Shown: positions 9,960 through 21,660, numbered from the stretch's first letter. The stretch is 64,000 nt of DNA from Tetragonia tetragonoides (GCA_038025085.1 CM076141.1:21523001-21587000), one strand, 5' to 3'. The notes: generated from the sequence alone by a model not told the origin. Numbers and translations are program-made.

Positions 9960-11568
9960 ATGCTGAACTTTGATGATGCCTTTGATGCTTTGTTGGCCTC
10001 CATGACGGTAGAGGAGAGATTAGAGCTTACCCCCTTCCATCTTAATGCCTTCTTTCACCTCAAACAAGTTAAGATTTTGTGGGACTTTCTTTATGCTTCC
10101 ATTGAGTTTTGGGACCCAAAGATTCATGTTTTCTGTTTTGGTGCTCATGAGTTGTGCCCTTTGGTGGAGGAGTTCTCCGATATCATTGGCTTTCCAACGG
10201 AAAGCCCTCTCGCCGTTCCTTACTTGGGGAACGCTTTAGTGGGTGATTTTCAAAGGTACGTCGGGTTGTCTCCCCATCAAGCAGGTCAAGTGCTTCATGG
10301 TGAGGATGTTGATCTTGCAAAACTCGTGACTTTCTTCACCTCTAGGGCCCGGGATGTGATGGATATGAGGTACAAGAAGCGTGCCTTTGTATTTTGCCTC
10401 CTCAGGTCCATCGTTAGTTGTTTGTTGGTGGTAACGAAGATGCTCTTATTCCCTAGGAAAAGAAGATGACCATCAATAGGGGCAAAGCTTGCCTTCTTAG
10501 GGTGACCGAGCAAATTCAATGGGATAGCTCTCCTATGCACTTGGTCGTGGGAGAGACAATCCTTGCTTTAGATAGGCTCAAGAGTAATCCTCAAGAGTCC
10601 ATTTCCGGGAGCCCTTTAATCCTTCAAGTATGTTTTGTGATAAAGCCTTAATTTTTGTGGATTTAACTTTATTTGGTGAAATTCTCATCTTGTATTGACT
10701 TGAATTTTCTTTTGTTGTTTTTGCGTAGCTATGGCTTCAATAGAGACTCCACTTTCTTGAAGCTCCCATTGACACTAGGAAGTTCTTCCCTAAGCACTTT
10801 CCGGCAAGGCGCCGAATGTTCTCCGAATCCTCTCGGGAGGAGTGGGTGGCATATTTCTACACCGACATCCAACCGGCTTGGTTCGTCCCATGGTGCCGTT
10901 CCACCAAAATTGTTGGGTGTATTGAGAATGTGCCCGTTACGAGGATTATTGGTTTGTATACTTTGACGTTCTTCTTACCGAACCGCCTCCTCCGCCAATA
11001 TGGCTTAAGGCAAAGGATCCCGAATGTAAATTGTGAACCTCCTTACCAAAGGCCCTTAACATCCTCCATGGTGTCTAATTGGCAACGACACTGGAACCGT
11101 CGCCAAGTGTGGACTAAGCCGGTATACCCTCATTCAAACGGGTTATCTACCTTTTATGAGGAATGGATTTGGAGTGGTGATCACCAAGTCAACCGAAGGC
11201 TCCTAGAAGAGGAAAGGGAGTTGTTCAAAGTCCGCAAATATGATGAGCCAAGCGGTGTAATGATAACTCCCATTGATACGGCCGCTAAGCCTTCCAAGCC
11301 CCAAACTAAGGGTAAGGGAAAAGGCAAGGCAAAGGCCCAATCTAAAAAGAGGGAGAATCCGGCCCACTCGGCCAAGCAAATAGCTCCAATTAGGCCTAAT
11401 GATCACGAGGCCTCTTATAGTTATGGTAAGGAAAGATGGGCTCCAAAAGAACGAAAGGAACTTGATGAGCCTAGCGAGCCCGTCCAAGAGCCTGAAGTTA
11501 AAGACAAGGAGGAGAAGTCCACCTCTAGTTGTCTAGCAAGTCTTGTTCTCTTTTGCTTAGTAGTATAA
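9960..11568 (+). pseudogene. DUF7745-like protein, antisense gene of element 1
   Basis: Exon 1 (9960-10627) starts MLNFDDAFDALLASM and contains …HLNAFFHLKQVKILWDF…, …IEFWDPKIHVFCFG…, …ELCPLVEEFSDIIGF…, the pattern I associate with DUF7745, a plant family of unknown function found with retroelements. Intron 10628-10728 (GTATGT…GCGTAG). Exon 2 (10729-11568) has …WVAYFYTDIQPAWFVPW… and ends in a Lys/Gly/Glu-rich tail (KGKGKGKAKAQSKK, then acidic), which could bind nucleic acid. Damage: a frame change near 10405-10425, TAG at 10454-10456 and TAG at 10741-10743. Element 2 carries a homologue at 53752-52221. Its role is unknown; being kept antisense beside PMD in two families argues for a function at some stage. 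Confidence 0.75.
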
Positions 11569-11623
11569 TTCAAATAACGGGTTTGCATGCCCAAGTAGAT
11601 GTAGTTTAGAATTGCCCGTTAAT

Positions 11624-12665
11624 TTATTTATTATTTTTGCACTCTTTTCTTTTATTAAAGCATGATACTATATTAGCGACCCATTCTGAATATTGAGCGA
11701 CTTTAATAAAACCTGCTGCGAGTTGTTTCTGTACCTCTTCTTTGATGTTTAGTGTCCACATAGGTTTCATTCTCCGATGTTTTTGCTTTACTGACTTTGA
11801 ATCCGGATTTGGCGGTATGGTATGCTGTGCTATCTCACGACTTATTCCCTGCATATCTTTGTAGGACCAAGCGAAAACGTCTATATATTCTTTTTAAGAC
11901 ATTTATAAAGCTTTCTCGCTCTTTGGTATTTAACGATAAGCCAATGCGCACTTGGCGCGGCTCTTGATCGCTTGCAAGATTAATTAATTCTGTTTTTTCC
12001 AAAATTGAAGTCTTTTGTTCATGCTCTAATAGTGCTTTAGTTACTTCTTTGGGCAATTCTTATTCATCGTTTGAATTATTAGCTACTAAGAAATCCAAGT
12101 AAGCAGAATCAGTAATCTTTTCATTGATAGAGGAAACTGGAACATCAACTGAGCCATTACTATTGGCTTAAACATCATTCGACTTGCAAACAAAATTAAA
12201 CATAAATTTAGGTGGACCACCCGACTCTACTATATTAGACTCGTCTTCAGAATTAGACTCAGTCCGGTCGGAGTCAGTGTCGGTGTCAGGCTTGGACTCT
12301 TCTGAGATTATGATCTTGATCTTCTTTCCGTTGCCTCTCGTCCAGCTTATGGTGCGTTTCTGCTTTGTGAGTTGATCCTCGTTTGGAGTGATCAACTTAG
12401 TTGGGTCAAAGTTTGCATCTTGAATTGCATTATTGACATTGTGGAGCTCCTCATCTTTTGGATGGCGATGCTCTTGTCCAAATAGTAGACCTAGAGCATT
12501 GTTGGGTGTGTCCTCTACCCAATCAAAGTTTAGCATCTTTCTTACAGGCAAAGGAGGGATGAAGGAGATCCTTTCTTTGTTAAGGATGTCGGATAAGGTT
12601 GTCGAAGTATATAGTGAGGAACTAACTGGACGCCTCGTTCCAATCTTGAATCTGACTGGGCTCAA
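11624..12665 (-). pseudogene. Linker and truncated reverse transcriptase of element 1
   Basis: Reading down from 12665, …NALGLLFGQEHRH… and an acidic Ser/Asp/Glu stretch correspond to the linker before RT in element 2 (47069-48130). At 12056-11835 comes …ELPKEVTKALLEHEQKTS…, then at 11854-11624 the RT start (…SVKQKHRRMKPMW…EEVQKQLAAGF…). The frame is lost after …WVANIVSCFNKRK and nothing later in RT, including YVDD, nor RNase H or integrase, is present before the DUF7745 gene end at 11568. Several stops separate the pieces. Non-functional. Confidence 0.8.
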
Positions 12666-13302
12666 GCTTGAAGAACCATACCCTAACAGTGGTGTTCAAG
12701 GTTTGTGAGAAGAGATGAATGTAGAGGTCAGGATCTACTCCACTGAGGCCCATTGCGGTGGTGAAAGCCCCTATGTGATCTTTTGGATCATCGGTCTCTT
12801 TGAAGGTGGGGTCTTTAGGCTTAGAGAACTTTTGTGGGAGTTTCCCCTTGATGTGAGAGGAATATCCTTCAGCATGGATCATGTAGTCACTTATGATCTT
12901 GTTTTGAGTTAGAGCTAACTCAAGGTTCTTAATTTGAGCACTTAGCTCTTCTACTTTGTCATCTGGAGGTGGAGGATCATCTTGGTTAAAGGGGTCAGCT
13001 TCCTTAACCTTGCTTTCTATCTATGTTACACGGTTTCCCATGGTTTCCAATATTGTCATCATTTCAGCCAACTTCTCATCAGTGGTCTTAGGTGGTGGAG
13101 GTGGCATGTCACCTTTGGCCATCTCGGTCAACTTAGAAAACGGTGGTCGGTATGGAGGGGGAGTAACAAATACTGTGTCAGACCTAACTGTGCTTGGAGG
13201 GGGATACTCCAACACGAGCTTCCTAACCAGATATTGATTACTATGATCGCGCTCCCAACTTTTTGGACCGACTATTTTCTTTCCAATCTTGGACAGCGAC
13301 AA
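12620..13302 (-). pseudogene. gag fragment of element 1
   Basis: …KIGKKIVGPKSWERD… (from 13302) and …SHIKGKLPQKFSKPKDPTF… …LYIHLFSQTLNTTVRVWFF… (12882-12622) match the gag of element 2 (42869-43670) segment by segment. A TAG interrupts after GNRVT (about 13021). After …QDWNEASS the sequence jumps into the linker, so the rest of gag and the whole protease are deleted. Gag would form the virus-like particle; this copy cannot. Confidence 0.82.
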
Positions 13303-13415
13303 GACTTTGAAAATAAAAGACTAACAAGTTCCACAAAAGAAAAGTTTTAAAATCAAAGGCGGAGAATCTCTATCTAGAATATTCTATCAACATAGTTACC
13401 CTTGAGGACTAAGTA

Positions 13416-13928
13416 ATGGGTTTAGGTCAAAAGATCTCGACGCGGGAAAAGAAAATAAAAGATATTATACTCTTAACTAAAAGGAGAGGGGAGAGTTATT
13501 ATCTCGACTCAATATGGGATAAAGCAAAAGATATTATACTCTTGACTAAAAGGAGAGGGGAGAGATATTATCTCGACTCAATATGGGATCTAGCAAAAGA
13601 TATTATACTCTTGACTAAAAGGAGAGGGGAAAGATATTATCTCGACTCAATATGGGATAAAGCAAAAGATATTATACTCTTGACGAAAAGGAGAGGGGAG
13701 AGATATTATCTCGACTCAATATGGGAAAAAGCAAAAAATATTATAATATTGACTAAAACGAGAGGGGAGAGATATTATCTCGACAGAATATGGGATAAAG
13801 CAAAAGATATTATACTCTTGACTAAAAGGAGAGGGGAGAGATATTATCTCGACTCAATATGGGATAAAGCAAAAGATATTATACTCTTGACTAAAAGGAG
13901 AGAGGAGAGATATTATCAAAATCTTTGA
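13416..13928 (+). repeat. 69-bp in-frame tandem repeat (seven units) in element 1 leader
   Basis: Seven units of 69 bases run from about 13457 to 13920. Because 69 is divisible by three and no unit has a stop on the plus strand, the array reads as a 23-residue repeat (…DIILLTKRRGER YYLDSIWDKAK…) for 170 codons. The array lies between PBS and gag, antisense to the element, where Tat elements have untranslated leader. It has no recognisable promoter or domain. I favour a minisatellite over a gene, since tandem duplication alone can keep a frame open, but translation cannot be excluded. Confidence 0.85.
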
Positions 13929-14610
13929 CTAAAACTTACTACCTAAATAAAGAGAAAGAATAAAACATTAATATCGGGGATATTGTTTTCTAAAAATAAA
14001 GATTCTAGACTCAATCTTAAGACAAAAATCTAGACTCAAAAAAGAAAAGATCCTAATTGGGGTCTAACCTAATATTCTATGATGACCAAAAAGACTACGC
14101 AAAGATGCGTTCACATATGGGCAACCAGCACAACAACGTAAATGAAATGATCATCAAAATATAGCATGGATATGGGACTGAGTTTCAACCTAAAGCACTG
14201 GTTCTAGTTCATGCAATGGGGTAGGCTTAAATGTTTTGGTCAAAAGGTACTCATGATCAAGAATAAACAACAATCCGCGGGATGCGCAACAATGTGAGGC
14301 ATTCTAGTTATCCTACTCGTCGAATGGACGAATGCATAGGAAGGTACATGAGGTGGGGGGATCCATGTTTCTTGGCAAAGAAGAATCGAGTGGATTCTCA
14401 CCAAGGCACTTCACCACACTCCATTGGCTACGAAACTAGTTTGAACTTGTAAAAACAACCTCGGAAGTCGCTCAAGCGCAGGCACATGAATGCAATGAAT
14501 GCAATTTAATAGATGAATGACAAGTCCCAAAATAATAAAAAACACTCAAGGTAGTGAACCAAGCAAAAATAATAATATTGAACCAATTTTCAAGTTACAC
14601 CCTCTTAATC
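13929..14610 (-). other. Leader region of element 1
   Basis: Untranslated region between PBS and the tandem repeat. No coding frame and no further repeat is evident to me; part of it should carry the packaging signal of the element's RNA. Confidence 0.4.
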
Positions 14611-14632
14611 ATGTCCCCAGTAAAGTCGCCAC
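14611..14632 (-). other. Primer-binding site of element 1
   Basis: GTGGCGACTTTACTGGGG follows the 5' LTR terminus CTACA directly on the minus strand. The GTGGCGACT core is the same as in element 2 (41801, GTGGCGACTCAACTGGG) and is typical of Tat/Ogre elements. Confidence 0.85.
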
Positions 14633-16163
14633 TGTAGGCTACCAGATTTTTCTCCCTTTTTTCCTTCGCCCCGCCTTCAGGTTTCGGGCAGCCTGGGAGA
14701 GCGCGGTTGTTCGAGTTTTCATGAATCCTTGAGTGTGAATGCACATGAAGATTTTCCTTTTTCACTAAGGACATGATTAAGATTGTCGGAAGTCGCCACC
14801 AAATTTAAGGTAATTTGGAAACCTTGAAATCAAGTCGATAGTCTAGAAAGACGTCAACTCAATTCCTGTGCACCCCAATCTCTATTGGGGAAATTGAGTT
14901 CATAAATGAGTCCGGGGGCGTGAGTACGAACTAGGCAGGTGTTAGGCATCCAACTCGCCCATTGACAACAACGGCCTTTACTAATCTATTCAATATAATT
15001 ATTAATGCTACGGTTCCAAACAGGGTTCAATTTGTCCAAATTCTTAGTTTAACTAATGAGTTGAACAATTATTATTATTGTGACCACTTTTAATAATTTA
15101 CCAAATTACATGCTCTTATTGCTAGAAAACGATAAATATGGTAAAACCTGCGAGTTAGAAGACAAGCAAATAATTCGCCAGCCAATCCACAAACAAAGCA
15201 TAATTTAAACATAAGAAGCAATAAATAACAAATTTAAAACATTCATTCATCCATTAATTAGGCTTAATACAAGTCCTTTTGCTCAAAAACGCGCCATGCA
15301 TGTACATATCACATAAACAAATTCGTTAGGAATAACAGGCAATATAAAATTTATTGAAAACCCTCAGGTTGGATTACCTGGATGCTCACAATGAACTTAT
15401 TGGGTTATGTTGCTTGAATTCATGCTCTAGATGAAGTGTGAAGGTTTATTTTGTGGTGCTAGGGCTAACCTAAAGAAGGAGTAGAATCAGAATTTCTTGT
15501 TTTAATGTGTGTGTGAGAGAGAGAGAGAGAGTCAACCTAATGTCCAACCGGAGAGAGAATCTGTCAACCTCTTAAATTCCCAACCAAAAGAGCAACCCCT
15601 TCAACTGAACCCTAAGTTTTGTTTATATAAAAGAGGGGGAGCTTCCAGGGTTTGGCACGGAAATCGAATGGGCCTCGAATTTGCCATCCTCAAGAAAAGG
15701 TCCAGGCGGCCATACAACTAGGCCGAGCGGCTGAGCTGGCAGAATAAGCGGTCAAGCCGCTTGGCCTAGCGGCCACAAGTTGAAATCAAGCGTGGCCGCT
15801 TGGACCTGGAGCGACATGCCTATATAGGCGCCTGACTACTTTTCTAAGCAAGGGAGGCTTTTTCGAGGGGGTCCACGCGGGATTGACTGAGTTCCCTTGT
15901 TTGACCAAGGGTTGACTCATAGGTTTGGGTTCCCTTTCGGGCCCTTAGGTTCAAAGAGGCCTATCTCTCAGTTTTGGACTCCAATTGAATTGAGTCCAAC
16001 TGGTTTGGATCACCTATACAAAAGGCTTCCACTGGTTAATTCAAATGAATTGGGCTAATCATCTGAGCATTTATTCTCCAAACCCAAGTTCGAGCAAAAT
16101 CCCACCCTTTCATCATCGAGTTTTTATGGGGACTTATCATAGACACAATTTTTGGTGTCTACA
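14633..16163 (-). repeat. Element 1 5' LTR
   Basis: Starts (minus) at 16163 with TGTAGACACC and ends at 14633 with CTACA before the PBS. TATA box TTTATATAAAC at about 15621-15632 with a palindrome array upstream at about 15700-15800 (minus). Conserved R/U5 block at about 14918-14962. It is 56 bases longer than the 3' LTR, and the two show substitutions and indels, so the insertion is not very recent. Confidence 0.92.
15621..15830 (-). promoter_or_regulatory. Element 1 5' LTR promoter with palindrome array
   Basis: TATA box at 15621-15632 (minus). Upstream, at about 15700-15830, AAGCGGTCAAGCCGCTT (15747-15763) and shorter AGCGGC/GCCGCT pairs form the array. This is the promoter that would make the genomic RNA of element 1. 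Confidence 0.68.
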
Positions 16164-16168
16164 GAAGG
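16164..16168. repeat. Target-site duplication of element 1, right copy
   Basis: GAAGG, identical to 1925-1929. Five bases is the standard duplication length for Ty3/gypsy elements. Confidence 0.9.
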
Positions 16169-16800
16169 ATACACGAATCATTCTGAAGTGTTTTAAAATC
16201 CAATACAATGAAATAAGAATTGTGATTTTCATAACTGTATTATTTTATATATTGAAAAAATATATAAGAATTATAAATATGATATTTAAAATTATTATAA
16301 TAAGATAGAGTAATTGTGATGCATTAATGAGTGACATGCAGGATTACTTTATTCATTTGTTTTTATGTTAGATTATGTGTCACTCCACACGAATGTTTGT
16401 TGCCTATATGGCATCCCATGTGTCGTCACCACACGAAGAAGGATTCAATTAGTTCAAATATAGGACATATACATATAATTTTGAATCATTTTTTAATCCT
16501 AATCCAATGACCTAATTAAAATTTAGAATTTTTGGAGTTGTGTATTCTATGTTATTTTATTTTGTAATTAGAAGCCATATACTAATAATTATAAATATGA
16601 TACTTAATTACGATAATAAAGTCAAGAATAATGTTTATGCATTAATAGTGACACTTGTATGCCTTGCTTACATGGCATCCTACGTGTCAATCCCCCACGA
16701 TGATGTGTCACCTACGTGGCGTCTCACTTGTCGGCACCACACGAAGAAGGACCTAGTGCGGCCCCTTCACACCCACATAGGTAATCTCTATAAGAAGTAA
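16169..16800 (-). mobile_element. Helitron 5'-end remnant
   Basis: On the minus strand the stretch beginning near 16768 reads GGTCCTTCTTCGTGTGGTG and continues like the 5' parts of the Helitrons at 33072, 33830 and 34740, including GACGCCACGTAGG and the AT-rich body. A second, more diverged module with CACACGAAGAAGG lies near 16428. No 3' terminus (hairpin plus CTRR) is recognisable, so this is a truncated or decayed copy. Confidence 0.65.
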
Positions 16801-17041
16801 CATGTCATACCCCATTTGAACACATCAAGATATAAAGATTATTAAAAGCATAGCTTACCCTAAGTACTCTTAGCATGTATGCACTAATAAATAATTAGTG
16901 CCACCGAGTCTTGTCCACAATTTTGTTGTCCCTTTGAACCTATTTCTTGGGATCTCCAGTCAGTTAGGTAGGGTTTCCTCATGGAGTTTATTCAATCATG
17001 GGCTTTAGGCCCATTTCTCTTCTTGACTTTTCAACCTGCAT
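16801..17041 (-). other. Region 3' of copia coding sequence
   Basis: On the minus strand this follows the RNase H end and includes the words GGAGATCCCAAGAAATAGG common after the pol gene of copia elements. No LTR terminus or polypurine tract could be placed with confidence, so the 3' LTR is probably missing. Confidence 0.45.
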
Positions 17042-20000
17042 TCATGGCAATGCTTTGGTTAACGGATCCGCAATATTGTCTTTCGACTTCACATAGTCAA
17101 GTGAGATAATTCCATTTTTAATCAATTGCCTAACGGTGTTATGCCTCCGACGGATATGTCTAGACTTACCGTTATACATGGAATTCTTTGCCCTTCCAAT
17201 AGCATATTGACTATCACAATGTATGCTAATTGGCGGCACGGATTTCTCCCAACAAGGAATATCTTCCAAAAATTCTCTGAGCCACTCGGCTTCTTCACCC
17301 GCTTTATCTAAAGCAATGAATTCAGCCTCCATCGTGGATCTTGCTATACATGTTTGTTTAGAAGATTTCCAAGAGGTTGCACCTCCTCCGAGTGTGAACA
17401 TATATCCACTCGTTGATCTAGAATTTTTAGAATCCGATATCCAATTAGCATCACAGTAACTTTCAAGTACTGCTGGATATCTCTTAAAGTGAAAACCAAA
17501 GTTTTGGGCATACTTTAAGTATCCAAGAACTCTAATTAAGGCTTTGCAATGTTCTCCATTAGGATTATTCGTATAACGGCTTAGCCTACTTACTGCATGA
17601 GCAATATCAGGCCTTGTGCAGTTCATAACATACATTAAACTGCCTATTATATGCGAATAGTCAAGTTGAGACTTACTCTCCCCACCATTCTTTATTAAGT
17701 GAACATTGTCTTCAAAAGGTGTTCTCATTGGTTTAATATTGTACGTTTTGAATTTTTCAAGTACTTTCTCAATATAATGAGATTGACTCAAAATTACACC
17801 ATCGGATATTTTGGAAACTTTAATTTCTAAGATAACGTTTGCGATGCCCATGTCTTTCATTTCAAATTTCCTTGCCAACATTTTCTTAGTAATATTGACC
17901 ATGTCATTATTACTACCAAAAATGAGCATATCATCTACGTATAGACAAACTATTATGTAGTCCTTTTGATTTCCTTTGACATAAACACATTTGTCACCCT
18001 CATTAATTTTGAAACCATTTGACAACATTACACTATCAAATTTCTCATGCCATTGCTTGGGGGCTTGTTTTAAACCTTAAAGAGACTTTACAAGGCGACA
18101 AACTTTCCTTTCTTGTCCCAAGACAACGAATCCCTCGGGTTGTGCCATGTAAATCTCCTCATCTAAATCACCATTCAAGAATGTTGTTTTTACATCCATT
18201 TGATGTATCTCTAAACCTTTTAATGCATCTATTGCTAATAGCACACGTATCGATGTAATTCTTGTAACTGGTGAGAAAGTGTCGAAATAATCAAGGTCTC
18301 CTTTTTGGTTGTAGCCCTTGACAACCAACCTTGCCTTATACTTCTCAATTGAACCATCCGCTCTTCTCTTCTTTTTAAAGATCCACTTACATCCTAGCGT
18401 TTTACTTCTAGGAGGCAAGTCCACCACTTCCCATACGTGGTTATGCATAATGGATTCAATTTCACTATTAATCGCCTCTTTCCAATGAGCGGATTCTGGC
18501 GATGCCATGGCTTGCTCAAAGGTTTGAGGTTCATCATCAATAAAGTAAGCAATATAGTCCGGTCCAAAATCTTTGGATTTTCGGACTCTCTTACTTCTTC
18601 TCAGTTCATCTTCTTCAACCTCTTGCCTATCACCACTAATGGAATCATGAGTCCTCTTTTGTGAAAATAAATCACTCCCCTTCTTAAAAGGAAACACATT
18701 CTCAAAGAAGGTAGCATCTCTTGATTCTATTATGGTATTTACATTTATATCCATGTGATCGGACTTATTGACAAGAAATCTATATGCACTACTATTACTA
18801 GCATAACCAATAAATACACAACATATGGTTTTCAAGCCAAGTTTCGTCCTTTTAGGCTTTGGAATTGCTACTTTAGCCAAGCATCCCCACACTTTTAAAT
18901 ATTTAAAATTTGGCTTTTGACCTTTCCATAACTCAAATGGAATATTGTGGGTCTTTTTATGAGGCATCTTATTGAGAATATAATTCGCAGAAAGCAAGGC
19001 TTCCCCCCATAAATTCTCTGGTGCGCCCGAACTAATTAACTTAGAGTTAACCATGTCTTTTAACTTTCTATTTTTCCGTTTGGCGATACCATTAGATTGA
19101 GGTGCATAAGGAGCGGTAGTTTGGTGAATTATTCCGTGTTCTAAGCAAATAGGCTCAAAATGGAATTCATATTCACCACCTCTGTCGCTTCTTATTGCCT
19201 TAATCTTTCTACTGAGTTGATTTTCAACTTCACCTTTATAATGTTTAAAAACATCAATAGCCTCATCCTTGCTTCGTAGCAAATATACATAGCAATATCG
19301 AGTGCAATCTTCTATAAAAGTAACAAAATACTTTTTACCACCTCTAATATGTACATACTTTAGATCACATAGATCAGTATGAACTAAATCTAGAGGTTCA
19401 GTTTCCCTTTCAACAGAATGAAAAGGTTTTCTTGTCATTTTTGCTTCTACACAAATTTCGCATTTATGATTAGGATAAATACTACATTTAGCCACCAAAT
19501 CTAAATGCATTAATCTTCGCGAAGTACCAAAATTGACATGTCCCAGTCGCTTATACCAAACAGTAGAAGATTCAAGCAAGTAAGAAGAAGAAGCCACATT
19601 AATAGAATTTGGTACAATAATCATTACATCCATTTTAAAAAGTCCATCACTAAGATATCCTTCCCCTACAAACACATCATTCTTAGTAAGTACACACTTT
19701 TCGGATACAAAAACTAATTTCAATCCATTCTTACTAAGTAATGATCCAGAAACTAAATTCTTGCAAATTTCCGGCACGTGGAGCACATTGTTCAAAGTGT
19801 GAATTTTCCCACTAGTCATCTTGAGAAAAACTTTTCCATGACCCTCAACCTTGGATGTTGAGGCATTGCCCATAAAAATTAGTTCTTCCTTATCAACCAC
19901 TTGATAATCGGAGAACATTCATTTATTGGCACATATATGACAAGTTGCCCCTGTGTCCACAAACCACTCATTAGTGTTGCCCACTAAATTGTATTGAGAC

Positions 20001-20134
20001 ACCATCGCTGAAAGATTTATCTCCCTGTTTTCTTTACAACGATTCACCTCGGCTGTAGAGGTAAACACTAATATCAATTCTGTTACACAAACAGAAAATG
20101 AACACCCACCAATAATCTTAATAGAAATAACCAA
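17042..20134 (-). pseudogene. Ty1/copia polyprotein, decayed (protease to RNase H)
   Basis: Reading down from 20134: end of gag, protease (WFVDTGATCH), GAG-pre-integrase and integrase zinc finger, integrase core, RT and RNase H (…[19 protein letters not shown]…). RT motif A (QMDVKTTFLNG) and the catalytic YVDD ([11 protein letters not shown]) are present. Two in-frame stops break it: TGA at 19919-19921 after HICANK, and TAA at 18077-18079 in place of the tyrosine in VKSLYGLKQ. The integrase has HTDLCDL and RSDRGGEYE, but the third catalytic residue is lost: NGIAKRKNR instead of the usual NGIAERKNR. Gag is missing upstream of about 20100 and I see no LTRs, so this is a truncated, immobile copy. 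Order protease-integrase-RT-RNase H defines copia. Confidence 0.92.
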
Positions 20135-21590
20135 ATTGATAGTTTACAGTATGTACACTGATATATAAAAATACTTTTATCTTGTGACTGGCGAACAATG
20201 AACAATTATCGGAACAATACACTGATTGATCAAAAACTACAGGACGAAAGGTGAGACAAAATGGAATTTACCAAAACACTAAAAATTCCACCAAGTTTCA
20301 GGCACATAACCTTCTACTCCTTCACGTGCATATTAGAAAATTGCTTAGCATTTATTGTGACCAATTAACAGGGAGAAACAACAACACAATTAAGCAAAGC
20401 ATTTAATTTGTCCCACCATGCGTATGTTACATTAAAACATAAAAATAATGCCAACAATAAAAGGGGAACAATTAGTATCACAGCATCAAACATTCATAAA
20501 TGTGTCAACCCAAATTAACAGTACTATGAAAGATATTTTAATCATGATCAAACATGTATCAAAGATACAAAGTCAATGGCATCACATCTGATTGAATAAA
20601 AAAAAAAAATTTACTTGCATCAGATCATTGCCAAAGACAAGTTAAACCCGGCACTATAATGACAAAGATCTACCAATCAAATTTACCACACAGATATTCT
20701 ATCATGTGATCCAGATGAAAAATTACACTTCGGATCCAACTGTTCTAAACGTTATAGCGAACGAAAATTGAAAAACACACCATGTATTCTATCACAGATA
20801 GAAAACTACTGCACATAGCCGAACTCGTCATTCTAATCATGTGATCATCTAATCATCAGTGTACTAGATCTTAAATAACAAATGAACCTTTTCACACAGA
20901 GTTTAAACAAATTGGTACAGTAATGATCCGAAAATTTTACAATTACTCTATGCTATCAATCGACACTGATCAAAACACAAAATTATACCAGAACTGCAGG
21001 TTTATACGAAACAAATAAGAAACATGCGAAACTTATGCCCATAAAAAAAAATTTGAATACGTCTTAAGATTGTTATATTTATTATGTTTATTATTTTACT
21101 TGAAGTTCATTAAAGAAGGCGGTTTCTACCTATTTTTGATCGTGTAAGCATCCTACCACGACATTACTCCCAAACAGAACCGCAAAGAGGAAAGATGTTG
21201 AGAGGATGTAGAATGAGTAGACCCACAACTGGTGATGGTTGTGGTTAACTCAGCAACGAAAGCAAGCATCCATAACAAATGTGCCTTAAGATGACAGTAA
21301 GAAATAATGATGGATCTCATATTTTAATAATGAGGATAATACATCATCAAAACAATAGGACTAAGAAACATAGATAGTTGTAGGACCATCTTATGGAACT
21401 TCATTGTAATTAACACAAATTAAAAATTAAAATTTAAAAAATGGAAATCACGTTTAGTGAAAAATAATCTTAAAATTTCACCACACCTGCCAAATCATTA
21501 GATGAGAATCATGAGATGTACCACATACCAACTGTCCAACCATCTGAAGTTTACCTCTCCTCTTTCTCCACCAAACTTACCTCCATTTCC
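20135..21590. other. Non-coding region upstream of AGP gene
   Basis: AT-rich sequence with no convincing gene, LTR terminus or tandem repeat. It should contain the distal promoter of the arabinogalactan-protein gene. The copia fragment ends abruptly at about 20140. Confidence 0.4.
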
Positions 21591-21595
21591 ATATC

Positions 21596-21603
21596 CTATA
21601 AGT
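21596..21603 (+). promoter_or_regulatory. Possible TATA box of AGP gene
   Basis: CCTATAAG lies 60 bases upstream of the ATG at 21661. That leaves a leader of about 30 bases, short but possible. Confidence 0.35.
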
Positions 21604-21660
21604 TTCCTCCCTCCAATCTATGGATCACCTTACTTCTCAAGATACACTACCAAGAGAAAA

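Larger units (their letters stand above)
1930..16163 (-). mobile_element. Element 1: Tat-like Ty3/gypsy retrotransposon with antisense genes, non-autonomous
   Basis: The element reads from 16163 down to 1930. Order along its own strand: 5' LTR (14633-16163), PBS (about 14611-14632), leader with a 69-bp tandem repeat, gag fragment (13302-12620), linker and start of RT (12665-11624), then two genes on the opposite strand (DUF7745-like 9960-11568 and PMD 6192-9124), a 140-bp tandem array (3540-4400), PPT (3405-3420) and 3' LTR (1930-3404). Protease, most of RT, RNase H and integrase are absent. A perfect GAAGG duplication flanks it, so it was mobilised in this or a nearly similar form by enzymes supplied in trans, or it lost them after insertion by internal deletion. 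The Tat assignment rests on gag and linker similarity to element 2, which has the dual RNase H typical of that clade. Confidence 0.9.

Noticed and set aside
13416..13928. Regular repeats that might be a CRISPR array
   Set aside because: Units are directly adjacent with no unique spacers, the genome is a plant, and no cas-like gene is nearby.
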